From the NCBI GenBank assembly GCA_023436075.1, contig JAEZKS010000001.1:1-16027 (forward strand): DNA of 16,027 nt. The letters run 5' to 3'. The notes beneath the pieces were generated by a model that did not search any database, was not told the DNA's origin, and saw only the letters and a list, made by a program, of their open reading frames with translations. Position 1 is the first letter of the stretch, and every line of letters starts with the position of its first letter. Of the stretch, positions 7,047-14,737 are shown piece by piece. The stretch is from Methanobacteriota archaeon. Lineage in GTDB: Archaea; Halobacteriota; Methanocellia; Methanocellales; Methanocellaceae. The position numbers and the translations under genes are program-made.

Positions 7047-7478
7047 ATGCACAACTCTCCTTATTTATCAAAGTCCAAGAGTTCTGCGGACAGCTTTTCC
7101 GGGGAATCTCCGCTGCCATGGTTCCGGGTTTTGTTAAACTCGACCAAGTCGACCACACGGTACCTCGAAGACAACTATGCCGGCGTGCAGTTCCGCGTCG
7201 TCGGACAGGAGGAGCGGGAAGGCCATATTTTCAGGGTATCCGAGTTCATCATCGGCAGCAAAGTCATCGTCCACTCGATCGTGGACATAGCGGTCAGGGA
7301 CAACCCGCCGGAATTCATTGCCATCATGAGGGCGCAAGTTACCCCGATCGGCGACGCGCTGCGGGATAACGGCTGGCGCGTTGAGCGCGAAATACTCTCG
7401 CATGATGCCGCATCGAAGGTCTACGCCATGAAAGGAGACGTAAACCTCAAAATCACGGAAAAATATTACAATATGTAA
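7047..7478 (+). CDS. Chorismate-lyase-like protein (DUF98/UbiC-like family)
   Basis: This is a 143-residue soluble protein. From about residue 24 the pattern PWFRVLLNSTKSTTRYLE, then VQFRVVGQEE, and later TPIGDALRDNGWRVEREI follows the chorismate-lyase-like family: start of a beta sheet, a Q-E strand, then PIG and an R-x-E-I strand. Chorismate lyases make 4-hydroxybenzoate, which in methanogens is the aryl precursor of methanopterin, so a coenzyme-biosynthesis role is a reasonable inference. I assign the family by pattern recognition, not by a search. The first 20 or so residues (Ser-rich) look poorly conserved. The ATG at 7047 is nevertheless supported by promoter spacing, and no in-frame ATG lies between it and the conserved region. 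The gene appears monocistronic. Confidence 0.5.
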   Translation: MHNSPYLSKSKSSADSFSGESPLPWFRVLLNSTKSTTRYLEDNYAGVQFRVVGQEEREGHIFRVSEFIIGSKVIVHSIVDIAVRDNPPEFIAIMRAQVTPIGDALRDNGWRVEREILSHDAASKVYAMKGDVNLKITEKYYNM

Positions 7479-7479
7479 C

Positions 7480-7505
7480 TTTTTCCGGATACATCCATTT
7501 ATTTT
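7480..7505 (+). promoter_or_regulatory. T-run terminator followed by TATA-like promoter for the TIM-barrel gene
   Basis: A T5 run at 7480-7484 directly after the upstream stop codon may end that transcript. TTTATTTT at 7498-7505 is TATA-like, and its centre is about 26 bases before the ATG at 7527. There is no Shine-Dalgarno sequence before that ATG, so a leaderless transcript is the simplest reading. Confidence 0.4.
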
Positions 7506-7526
7506 CAGCAGCATAATCATTGCCAT

Positions 7527-8321
7527 ATGCCCGACGTCTGCTTACAGCTGAGGCCATCGAAGAAGCTGAAAAAGTACGACAGGATGTTCGACTTCGCCGA
7601 ACGCTGTGGCTTCGACGGGGTGGAATTGTGTGCGCCGCCGTTCAGCATCGACTGCAAGCGGCTCAACCTGCTGTCAATGGAGCACAGTCTGCCGATCAGG
7701 AGCATCATCGCGCCAGGCCCGATGAGCACGACGGGGGCTCTCATGCACGGCAAAAGCCAGGCCATGGACGAGATCGAGCCTGACCTGCTGGTGATCGAAG
7801 TTCCCCGCGCGTCGCTGGTGAACTGGCCGGCCTACCATATTTTCAAGAACAGCGTGTTTCTCTTCGGGAATACGTACGGCAAAGAGCGCATCGTCGTCGA
7901 GAATAGCCGGCCCGCACTGCTTCAGCATCCGGTGCTCGACATCAAGAAGCTGAGGGACTTCTGTTACGCTAACGACGTCTTCGTCAGCTTCGACGTAGCG
8001 AACTGTGCCGCCTCTGGAATGGACATCCTGATGTCCTGTGACATGTTGGTACCGCGCATGAAAAACGTGCACTTCAGCGACTACGGAGGCCGGACGACGG
8101 GCCACCTTGCGCCCGGGAAAGGTCTGCTGCCACTGGGCATGCTGCTGTCACGCCTGAACGAGCACCGGTACAACGGACTGATCACGATCGAAGTAGACGA
8201 GGAGGAGCACTGGTGCGATCTCGATGACAGGCTCATCCTCTACAGCGAGATCGTGGGTTTCATCAAAAGCTATTTTGAGCGACGTGCCGGCCCGCCGGCA
8301 GCTACAATGGGAACAGCATGA
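7527..8321 (+). CDS. Sugar phosphate isomerase/epimerase-like TIM-barrel protein
   Basis: This 264-residue protein has the xylose-isomerase-like (AP endonuclease family 2) TIM-barrel pattern. It has an early strand GFDGVELC, then LLVIEVPRAS, the metal-ligand strand IVVENSRP (Glu), VSFDVANC (Asp), NVHFSDYGG (His/Asp) and the last strand LITIEVDEEE (Glu). Such enzymes bind a divalent metal and isomerise or epimerise sugars and related polyols, or cleave abasic DNA. The APGKGLLPLGMLL segment after the His strand is typical of the isomerase/epimerase branch. The substrate cannot be told from sequence. The start at 7527 is chosen by promoter spacing, as there is no Shine-Dalgarno sequence. A T7 terminator follows the gene, so it is probably transcribed alone. 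Confidence 0.75.
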   Translation: MPDVCLQLRPSKKLKKYDRMFDFAERCGFDGVELCAPPFSIDCKRLNLLSMEHSLPIRSIIAPGPMSTTGALMHGKSQAMDEIEPDLLVIEVPRASLVNWPAYHIFKNSVFLFGNTYGKERIVVENSRPALLQHPVLDIKKLRDFCYANDVFVSFDVANCAASGMDILMSCDMLVPRMKNVHFSDYGGRTTGHLAPGKGLLPLGMLLSRLNEHRYNGLITIEVDEEEHWCDLDDRLILYSEIVGFIKSYFERRAGPPAATMGTA

Positions 8322-8355
8322 GCCAAGACCGCAGACTGATCGGCAAGCATGGCAG

Positions 8356-8362
8356 TTTTTTT
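8356..8362 (+). terminator. T7-run terminator
   Basis: Seven consecutive T residues lie 35 bases after the stop of the TIM-barrel gene. Archaeal RNA polymerase terminates efficiently at such runs without a strong hairpin. The run separates that gene from the signalling operon. Confidence 0.55.
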
Positions 8363-8397
8363 AGAAACAACGCATACCTTTATCCGAAAACAACGGC

Positions 8398-8415
8398 ATT
8401 ATAATATTGTAATAT
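8398..8415 (+). promoter_or_regulatory. Candidate TATA promoter of the cheB-cheR-kinase operon
   Basis: The AT-only stretch attataatattgtaatat lies with its centre about 28-30 bases before the ATG at 8435. No Shine-Dalgarno sequence precedes this ATG. The spacing fits a transcript starting at or just before the start codon. Confidence 0.4.
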
Positions 8416-8434
8416 CAATGGATTGCGATTGATC

Positions 8435-9010
8435 ATGGGACGTTACCGTATCGTCGCCATCGGCTCGTCCGCCGGCGGCATCAGGGCGCTGGAGAAGATC
8501 CTGTCAGGGCTCCCTGCCGATCTGCCGGTGCCGGTACTCATCGTCCAGCACCTGGATCCGCGGCACAAGAGCCTGATGGCCGAGATCATGCAGCGATCCA
8601 GCAAGATGAAGGTGAAAGAAGCGGACGACGGAGAGCCTATCAATCAATCCGCCGTCTACATCGCACCGCCGAACAAGCACATGCTGGTGACCGACGGCCA
8701 CATCTCGCTGACCTCGACTGCGTTCGTCCATTTCACCCGGCCGTCCATCGATTTGCTCTTCGAGTCCGTGGCCGCCACTTACGGCGATGAGTCTATCGGA
8801 GTCATACTGTCGGGCACGGGCCGGGACGGCGCGATGGGCATCAAGGCGATCAAGGAGAAGGGCGGGACTACCATCGCTCAGGACCAGGCGACTTCGGAGC
8901 ACTTCGGAATGCCGGATGCAGCCATCTCTACGGGGATGGTCGACTTCATTTTCCCGGTCTACGACATTGCGCGGGCCATCGTCGAGCTTGTCACCAGCAA
9001 AGAGGATTGA
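8435..9010 (+). CDS. Stand-alone CheB-type protein-glutamate methylesterase domain
   Basis: CheB methylesterases remove methyl groups from (or deamidate) glutamate side chains in chemoreceptor helices. This 191-residue protein consists of the catalytic domain only. It has the GxSxGG nucleophile S12, H39 in QHLDP and D131 in SGTGRDGAMG, so the catalytic triad is complete. The N-terminal receiver domain of classical CheB is absent, so activity would not be controlled by phosphorylation in cis. The start is ATG 8435; an in-frame TTG at 8423 is less likely. The gene is six bases upstream of a CheR-containing gene and surely cotranscribed. Such domains also occur fused to CheR and PAS domains in bacteria. 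Function outside chemotaxis is likely because no chemoreceptor gene is present. Confidence 0.88.
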   Translation: MGRYRIVAIGSSAGGIRALEKILSGLPADLPVPVLIVQHLDPRHKSLMAEIMQRSSKMKVKEADDGEPINQSAVYIAPPNKHMLVTDGHISLTSTAFVHFTRPSIDLLFESVAATYGDESIGVILSGTGRDGAMGIKAIKEKGGTTIAQDQATSEHFGMPDAAISTGMVDFIFPVYDIARAIVELVTSKED

Positions 9011-9016
9011 TTATAA

Positions 9017-11944
9017 ATGGCAGAAGAGGAAGAAAAATCCGGGACGGAGAACTATGGCAGCCTGGACGCAATCCTGCAGATGATATTCGAGGAGCGCGGC
9101 TACGACTTTCGGGACTACAAAAAGGCCAGCATCGCACGCCGCATAGGCAAGCGGCTCTATGAAAACCATTTGAGCACATATGAAGAGTACATGGAGTTCC
9201 TGAACAAACATCCAGAAGAGTACGTCCGGCTGTTTGATACACTGCTCATCAACGTCACCGAGTTCTTCCGTGACTCCGAAGCGTGGCAGGTGCTGAACGA
9301 CGAGGTCATCCCTCGGATACTGGCGCGCAAGCAGAAGGGTGACTCGATCCGGGTGTGGAGCGCCGGCTGCGCCTCCGGTGAGGAAGCCTACTCGATCGCC
9401 ATGCTGCTGTCTGATAAACTCGGCGAAGACATCGGCAACTACGAGATCAGGATATACGCGACAGACATCGACGAGTCTGCCCTGAACGAGGCCCGGAAGG
9501 GCGTGTACTCCGCCAACAAGATGAAGAACGTGAGCAAGGAACACCTGGCGAAATATTTCAACCGGGAAGACGATATCTACAAGGTCAAGCGAAGTATCCG
9601 GCAGATGGTCGCCTTCGGTCGGCAGGACCTGATCACTGACGCCCCCATCTCGCACCTGGACCTGATCATTTGCCGCAACGTGCTCATCTATTTCAAGCTG
9701 GAGCTCCAGAGCCGGATCATCATTAAGTTCCACTACGCGCTGAACAAGAACGGCTACATCTTCTTCGGCAAGTCCGAGTCCATGCTGACCGGCTCCAAGC
9801 TGTTCTTCCCACTGAACAAGAAGTGGCGCATCTTCGAGAAGGCTGCAGGGGCGATACCAAGCATGGCCCCTGCAGAGCGCAGGGCTACATTTCTTGAGGA
9901 GAGCCTGATCGACCAGGCCGTACGCGAGGCGCGGCAGGAGTTCCGAGCCCTCGAGTTCTACAACCAGAGCATCCTGCAGAACATCAGCCTGGGCATCGTC
10001 GTGGTCAGCACGGACAACACGATCGTCACCTGGAACACCGGCGCCGAGGACCTCTGGGGCATCAAGACCGATAACGCCGTCGGCCGCAACTTCTTCGACA
10101 TCGGCATGGACGAGCGTCTCCCTGGCATCAGGGAGCAGATAGAGAGCACGCTCGGCGAAGGCAAGACCAGGAAAATCAACGAGGTCGAGTCCGCCGATCC
10201 CCAGGGAGAGAAAATATTTTTCGACATCACCCTCGTGCCCCTGATCACTCAGGCCAAGGAGAAGCTCGGCGTGATCCTCATCGGCAGCGACGTGACCGAA
10301 AAGAAAAAGATCCGCGACGAGCTGGAGAAATCGAATGAGGACCTGCAGACCGTTAACGAGAAGCTTGAGACCACCAACGCGGAGCTCGAAGCCTCGAACG
10401 AGGAGCTGGAAACGACAACAGAGGAGCTGCAATCGACGGCGGAAGAGCTGGAAACAAGCAATGAAGAACTGCAGTCGACCAACGAGGAGCTGGAAACAAG
10501 CAATGAAGAGTTGCGCTCGATCAACGAGGAGCTGGAAACGACCAACGACGAGCTGAAAGAGCGGACTGAGCAGCTGAACTCGATCATATCCTACAATCAG
10601 AGCGTCATCCAGGGGATGCACGAGAGCCTGATCGCCATCGATCGGAACGACAACATCTCCATATGGAACCCCGCCTCCGTCCAGATGTGGGGCATCACCA
10701 CGGGCAATGCCGTGGGGCGCAAGCTATCCGGCCTGCTTCCTGAACTGGGCCTTGCGACCGAGGACATCATGAGCAAGGTGAAGAATGCCATCGAGACCAA
10801 GTCTGCCCATCACGATGACTGCTTCAAGTACATAGCCTCCGGCGGCAACGTGCGGTACATGGAGTTCGACGTCGTGCCCATCATGGGTGGCGAAGGCGAG
10901 GCCACCGGGGCCATGCTGCTGTTCCGGGACATCACCGAAGACGTCAAGGTCAAACAGAACCTCACACGAAAGACGCGAATCATCACGGCGATCTACAACC
11001 TGTCCACGCTGGTGAGCCAGCCGATCTCGATGAACAGAACGCTGAAGGAGGGGATGGAGGTGGCCCTGAAGGCGACAGGAGCGGACGCCGGCGCCATTTA
11101 CCTGGCCACCAGCCAGCACGAGCTGGTAATGACCTTCAGCGCGAACCTCTCCCGCAGCATCGTGGACGCCCACAGCCACGTGAAGATCGGAGAGGGCTTC
11201 ACGGGCACTACCGCCCGAAACGGCGAGACCTACTTTATCAACAGCGTCAAGAGCGAAAAACGCCCGATGACCGACCTGTCCAGGGAAGGGATCGTGTCGC
11301 TCGTCGGCATCCCGCTCCGGTTCCGCGAGGAGATCGTGGGCGTGCTGGAGCTTTACAGTAAGAAGCCGGGCGTGTTCTCCTCGAACGACATGGAGCTCTA
11401 CACGGGTCTCGGCGAGCAGCTCGCCATCGCCGTGCGGATGGCCAAGGCGCCGCTCAACGAATTCGGCCGCATCCTGTCGAGCTCGACCTCGCTGGGCGAC
11501 GTCGCCTTCGCCATCCTCGAGCTTGTACAGAACGAGTTCGAGGCCAAGGCGCTCTGGATGTACGTGTACGACGAGAAGAGCAAACGACTGAAAGTGATCG
11601 CCGAGCGTGGCTTTCCCGAGGGGGCTCTGGAAGATATCAGCATCCTGCCTGGCGAGGGCATAGCCGGCAAGGCGTTCACGGACGCCAGCCCGATACTGGT
11701 AACGGAAGCGTCGGCACAGAAAAACGCGCTGAAGGCGGCCGAGATCGAAGGTTTCGACAGAGAGACTTTGATCGCTATGCCTCTGGTGACCAATCACCAG
11801 ACCATCGGTGTGCTGTGCCTGTACGTACAGAGCCAGCGGAAAGTCGAGGGCGACAAGGAGTATCTCAACCTGCTCACGGTGTTCGCCAGCCAGATCGCTG
11901 CGGCCCTTGAAAGCGCGCTACACCTGAAATTCATCAAGGTATAG
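9017..11944 (+). CDS. CheR methyltransferase-PAS-coiled coil-PAS-GAF-GAF signalling protein
   Basis: This is a 975-residue soluble protein. Residues about 15-275 are a complete CheR methyltransferase: an N-terminal helical part, the SAM motif VWSAGCASGEEAYSIAM near 113-129, ATDID near 148-152 and CRNVLIYF near 219-226. A PAS domain follows (about 312-432). Next comes a long coiled coil of NEELET-type heptads (about 433-520), a second PAS (about 523-645) and two GAF domains (about 655-808 and 815-970). There is no kinase, receiver or membrane segment, so it is presumably a cytoplasmic sensor with methyltransferase output. CheR with the EELETSNEELQ coil is characteristic of bacterial CheB-CheR-PAS fusion proteins; here CheB is the preceding gene. 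A GAGG site (9002-9005) precedes the ATG. A kinase gene follows after 39 bases. Confidence 0.9.
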   Translation: MAEEEEKSGTENYGSLDAILQMIFEERGYDFRDYKKASIARRIGKRLYENHLSTYEEYMEFLNKHPEEYVRLFDTLLINVTEFFRDSEAWQVLNDEVIPRILARKQKGDSIRVWSAGCASGEEAYSIAMLLSDKLGEDIGNYEIRIYATDIDESALNEARKGVYSANKMKNVSKEHLAKYFNREDDIYKVKRSIRQMVAFGRQDLITDAPISHLDLIICRNVLIYFKLELQSRIIIKFHYALNKNGYIFFGKSESMLTGSKLFFPLNKKWRIFEKAAGAIPSMAPAERRATFLEESLIDQAVREARQEFRALEFYNQSILQNISLGIVVVSTDNTIVTWNTGAEDLWGIKTDNAVGRNFFDIGMDERLPGIREQIESTLGEGKTRKINEVESADPQGEKIFFDITLVPLITQAKEKLGVILIGSDVTEKKKIRDELEKSNEDLQTVNEKLETTNAELEASNEELETTTEELQSTAEELETSNEELQSTNEELETSNEELRSINEELETTNDELKERTEQLNSIISYNQSVIQGMHESLIAIDRNDNISIWNPASVQMWGITTGNAVGRKLSGLLPELGLATEDIMSKVKNAIETKSAHHDDCFKYIASGGNVRYMEFDVVPIMGGEGEATGAMLLFRDITEDVKVKQNLTRKTRIITAIYNLSTLVSQPISMNRTLKEGMEVALKATGADAGAIYLATSQHELVMTFSANLSRSIVDAHSHVKIGEGFTGTTARNGETYFINSVKSEKRPMTDLSREGIVSLVGIPLRFREEIVGVLELYSKKPGVFSSNDMELYTGLGEQLAIAVRMAKAPLNEFGRILSSSTSLGDVAFAILELVQNEFEAKALWMYVYDEKSKRLKVIAERGFPEGALEDISILPGEGIAGKAFTDASPILVTEASAQKNALKAAEIEGFDRETLIAMPLVTNHQTIGVLCLYVQSQRKVEGDKEYLNLLTVFASQIAAALESALHLKFIKV
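10313..10576 (+). repeat. Tandem heptad-coding repeat within the CheR-PAS gene
   Basis: The DNA encoding the coiled coil repeats at 21 and 42 bases. For example, a 23-base string starting at 10445 recurs exactly at 10487. At protein level the unit is x-N-E-E-L-E/Q-T/S, repeated about ten times with occasional variation. The repeat forms a rigid helix linking the two PAS domains and would be prone to length change by recombination. Confidence 0.8.
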
Positions 11945-11983
11945 CTGCATGTCAGGCTGACCGCGATATACGGGAGCGGAGGA

Positions 11984-13774
11984 ATGCTAACGGATGACAG
12001 ACATGGCGCAAGTACGCTGAACCCCGGAGACATACCGGTACCATTCGCGGAGCTGGATGCCGATGGCCGAATCCGTTCCTGTAACGAAGCCCTGCTGGAG
12101 CTGATCGGCTACGTTGGAGCTGATCTGGATTTCGTCCCGCCGCTGGTTGCCCTTATCCCGCCCAGGTGGCGATCAGGAACCGGGGAGACGGCCGGCCCGC
12201 CAACGATCTGCTTTCGAACCGAACTGACCGCGAAACATGGGGAAAAGATTGCTGTAGACGCCTGTGTGCGCCAGGTGGGCGATGACAAAGGCCGACCGCG
12301 CCGATTTCTGGCGTGCGTAACCCTTCCCGAAAGTGACGCTCTCGAAACGAGCCTCATTGAGGCGGAGAAGAGGTCGTCGCTGGCCTATTCAATGCTCGAC
12401 TCGATCAAGGCGCCGGTCTTTGCCGTCGACGATAACTCACGGATCACGTACGCCAACGAATACGCCGGACTGCTCTTCGCCCGGCCTGCCGACGAAGTCA
12501 TCGGAATGGACCTGTGGAACGCATATCCGATAGCCCGGACCGACTTGTTCTACCGCATGTTCAAGAGGGCTATGCACGATCAACGCAGCCTGTCAGCCGA
12601 CCACTTTTCGCCAAAATTGAACCGCTGGTACGAGAGCTACTTCTATCCTCGGGGAGAGGACGGAATGGTCGTGATCATGAACAACGTGACCGCCAGGAAG
12701 CAGTACGAAAGGTTCATGGGCCTCGCCGCCTTCGCCATCGATCGGATCAGCGATTACGTCCTCTGGGTGGACGCCCGGGGACGCATCATGAAGGCCAACG
12801 ACATAACGTATAAGAAACTCGACTTTCCCCACATCACGAAAGGGCGGGTCCATCTCTCCAGGGTCGCCGCCATCACTGAAGAGGGCTGGACCAGGATATG
12901 GACGGAGATCAAGCGTAAGGGCTCTCTGAAGCTCGAAACCCGGCTCGTCGGACACGACGGGAAGACAATACAGGCAGACATATCGATCAGCTATATCCTG
13001 TTTGTCGGACAGGAATACGGCTGCATCATCGCGCGGGACATCACAGATAAGAGGATAGCCGAGCAGGAGCTGATCAAAGCCCACGAACAATCCGAGCTGT
13101 ACCTCGACCTGATGAGCCATGACATCCGCAACATAAACCAGGCCGGCATGGGTTTCCTTGAGCTTGCTCTGGGTAGAACCGATATCGGGAAAGACGAAAA
13201 AGCCCTGCTGGAGAAACCGCTCGAGGCTTTCGAGCGCAGCTCGGAGCTGATCGCCAACGTGAAAAAGCTTCAGAAGGCGTCGGGAGCGCTGACCCTGGAA
13301 GAGATCGACCTCGACGACATGCTTCGCGACCTGGTGTCCCGCTTCTCCGGCGCCAAAGGGAGGGACGTCCGTCTGGAGTTCCAGTCTCAGGATGGCTGCC
13401 TCGTGGTGGCGAACCCGCTGCTCAGGGAGGTATTCGTCAACCTGATCGGCAATGCGATCAAGCACTCCGAAGGCAGGGTACACATACTGGTGAGGCTGCA
13501 GAAAGTGATGGTCGCGGACATGCTTTGCTGCGAGGTAGTAGTCGAAGACGACGGCCCCGGCATCCCGGACGAAGCAAAGGAGAAGCTTCTCAGCATGAAA
13601 CGGCTGCGAGAAAAAGGTAGCCGGTACCGCGGCCTCGGGCTGATCCTGGCGAAATCGCTGCTCGACGACTTCAACGGCAGCATCACTATCGAGAACCGGG
13701 TGCCGGGCGACTATACGAAAGGCGCCCGTTTTGTAGTGATGCTGCCTGCAGCCGATAAGAAGGACAGGGACTGA
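11984..13774 (+). CDS. Soluble triple-PAS sensor histidine kinase
   Basis: This 596-residue protein has no transmembrane segment. Three PAS-like domains (about 14-113, 133-238 and 246-358) are followed by a dimerisation domain. Its phospho-acceptor is H379 in the archaeal-style box SHDIRNINQ. The ATPase domain follows (about 440-588), with N-box NLIGNAIKHS (486-495), G1 box EDDGPGIPDE and G2 box RGLGL. It should autophosphorylate in response to ligands or redox state sensed by the PAS domains. No receiver domain is attached and no response regulator gene is in the window. The ATG at 11984 has a GGAG at 11973-11976 at usable spacing; a second GGAGG lies too close to it. Location after cheB and cheR-PAS suggests one operon and one pathway. 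Confidence 0.9.
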   Translation: MLTDDRHGASTLNPGDIPVPFAELDADGRIRSCNEALLELIGYVGADLDFVPPLVALIPPRWRSGTGETAGPPTICFRTELTAKHGEKIAVDACVRQVGDDKGRPRRFLACVTLPESDALETSLIEAEKRSSLAYSMLDSIKAPVFAVDDNSRITYANEYAGLLFARPADEVIGMDLWNAYPIARTDLFYRMFKRAMHDQRSLSADHFSPKLNRWYESYFYPRGEDGMVVIMNNVTARKQYERFMGLAAFAIDRISDYVLWVDARGRIMKANDITYKKLDFPHITKGRVHLSRVAAITEEGWTRIWTEIKRKGSLKLETRLVGHDGKTIQADISISYILFVGQEYGCIIARDITDKRIAEQELIKAHEQSELYLDLMSHDIRNINQAGMGFLELALGRTDIGKDEKALLEKPLEAFERSSELIANVKKLQKASGALTLEEIDLDDMLRDLVSRFSGAKGRDVRLEFQSQDGCLVVANPLLREVFVNLIGNAIKHSEGRVHILVRLQKVMVADMLCCEVVVEDDGPGIPDEAKEKLLSMKRLREKGSRYRGLGLILAKSLLDDFNGSITIENRVPGDYTKGARFVVMLPAADKKDRD

Positions 13775-13794
13775 ACCCGATCCGTAGACGAATC

Positions 13795-13799
13795 TTTTT
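13795..13799 (+). terminator. T5-run possible terminator after the kinase gene
   Basis: A run of five T lies 21 bases after the kinase stop. The rest of the 228-base gap to the next gene contains a second T5 (13901-13905) that can pair, as part of CGTTTTT, with AAAAACG at 13858-13864. These are weak signs that the upstream transcript ends here. Confidence 0.35.
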
Positions 13800-13954
13800 C
13801 TACAGTAGATAAGGCATTTTGCACAGGTTTACATCGTATTAAAGAGGCAGCCCTTAGAAAAACGCTCAGCCTGCTGTAGCCTTGAAAAAGCCGATTATCG
13901 TTTTTGGGAACAGGCACACGACAACCCCCAACTCCAATCGCCGGTAAAAACCCC

Positions 13955-13984
13955 GATATATTATTTATCCAGACATATTTTAAT
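13955..13984 (+). promoter_or_regulatory. AT-rich promoter of the second cheB
   Basis: GATATATTATTTA at 13955-13967 and CATATTTTAA at 13974-13983 are both TATA-like. The second is centred about 26 bases before the ATG at 14003, which would give a leaderless transcript; the first would give a short leader. No Shine-Dalgarno sequence precedes the ATG. Confidence 0.45.
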
Positions 13985-14002
13985 CTATATTTAGTAATTT
14001 TT

Positions 14003-14590
14003 ATGTCGGAAATCGAAGCGGTACTCATCGGTGCATCGGCGGGCGGACTAAAGCCTTTGAAAGAAATCGTATCCACGTTACCGGCCGACTTTCCAGCCGT
14101 CCTGTTTATCGCCCAGCACGTGGATCCGAGGTCACAGCCACTGCTTGTCAACATATTGCAGAAAACCTGCAAGCTGCCGATCAGGTATCCGATGGACGAG
14201 GAATTTTACATGCCTTCCGTCGTGTACGTAGCGCCGCCCGGGAACCACATGCTGCTCACTTACCGGAAGGTATGGATTTTCCCGGCCAATTTCGTATATC
14301 TGCCGAAGCCTAATATCGATCTCATGTTCCAGTCGGCCGCGAACGAGTTCCGGGAAAGATCCATCGGCGTATTGCTTTCTGGCACGGGGACAGACGGCGC
14401 CATCGGGATCAAGGCGATCAAAGAGCGTGGCGGCACTACCATCGTGCAAAGCGAGGACTCGGCCGAGCACTTCGACATGCCTAAAGCGGCCATCGAGACA
14501 GGAGCCGTAGATTACCGCCTGCCCGCCGAAGTGATAGGATCTACCATCGCCCGGCTGGTGGCCGGCAATCAAGTAGATCATTCGAAATAA
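14003..14590 (+). CDS. Second stand-alone CheB-type methylesterase domain
   Basis: This 195-residue protein is paralogous to the product at 8435-9010. It has the same domain limits and the same triad positions: S12 in IGASAGG, H39 in QHVDP and D131 in SGTGTDGAIG. It likewise lacks a receiver domain. I use ATG 14003; a longer in-frame reading from 13904 would translate through the AT-rich promoter region and adds residues with no family resemblance. It has its own promoter, so it may be expressed separately from the first copy. The middle part (residues 57-100) has diverged most, which suggests a different substrate or partner surface. No second CheR is visible nearby. Confidence 0.87.
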   Translation: MSEIEAVLIGASAGGLKPLKEIVSTLPADFPAVLFIAQHVDPRSQPLLVNILQKTCKLPIRYPMDEEFYMPSVVYVAPPGNHMLLTYRKVWIFPANFVYLPKPNIDLMFQSAANEFRERSIGVLLSGTGTDGAIGIKAIKERGGTTIVQSEDSAEHFDMPKAAIETGAVDYRLPAEVIGSTIARLVAGNQVDHSK

Positions 14591-14672
14591 GCCGTTTCCG
14601 CGACCTCGATGGCGCTGGCGTCCGCGAATCGTCTTTTATTCTGACCATGTATATACGCGTATGCCGTGATAG

Positions 14673-14680
14673 TTTTATTA
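14673..14680 (+). promoter_or_regulatory. Candidate TATA box for the small-gene cluster
   Basis: TTTTATTA lies 58-65 bases before the ATG at 14738. It would start a transcript near 14703 with a leader of about 35 bases containing the Shine-Dalgarno AAAGGAG. A T-rich stretch (CTTTTATT near 14631-14638) may end the upstream cheB transcript. Between them is a perfect 10-bp palindrome, ATACGCGTAT (14653-14662), placed like a regulatory site. Confidence 0.3.
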
Positions 14681-14737
14681 CCGGGATGATACGCCAGCTC
14701 ATGGCCGCGCCTGTCTGGACATGAAAGGAGACTTATA

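Noticed and set aside
6598..7158. 186-residue minus-strand ORF across the intergenic palindrome
   Set aside because: Its sequence is the 9-bp repeat translated in steps of three residues. It has no ribosome site and overlaps the start of the gene at 7047.
9011..10621. 536-residue minus-strand ORF opposite the CheR-PAS gene
   Set aside because: It is a shadow of the CheR/PAS/coiled-coil coding strand; its Leu/Phe/Gln repeats are the reverse of the heptad repeats.
10724..11797. 357-residue minus-strand ORF opposite the PAS2/GAF region
   Set aside because: It is antisense to well-supported GAF domains and shows no motif or initiation signals.
14003..14590. Longer start at 13904 for the second CheB
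   Set aside because: The extra 33 residues translate through an AT-rich promoter region and do not match the family start, which begins just before IGASAGG as in the first CheB.
14653..14662. ATACGCGTAT palindrome as a defined operator
   Set aside because: It is a single 10-bp palindrome with no second copy seen and no known regulator; noted only in the promoter entry.
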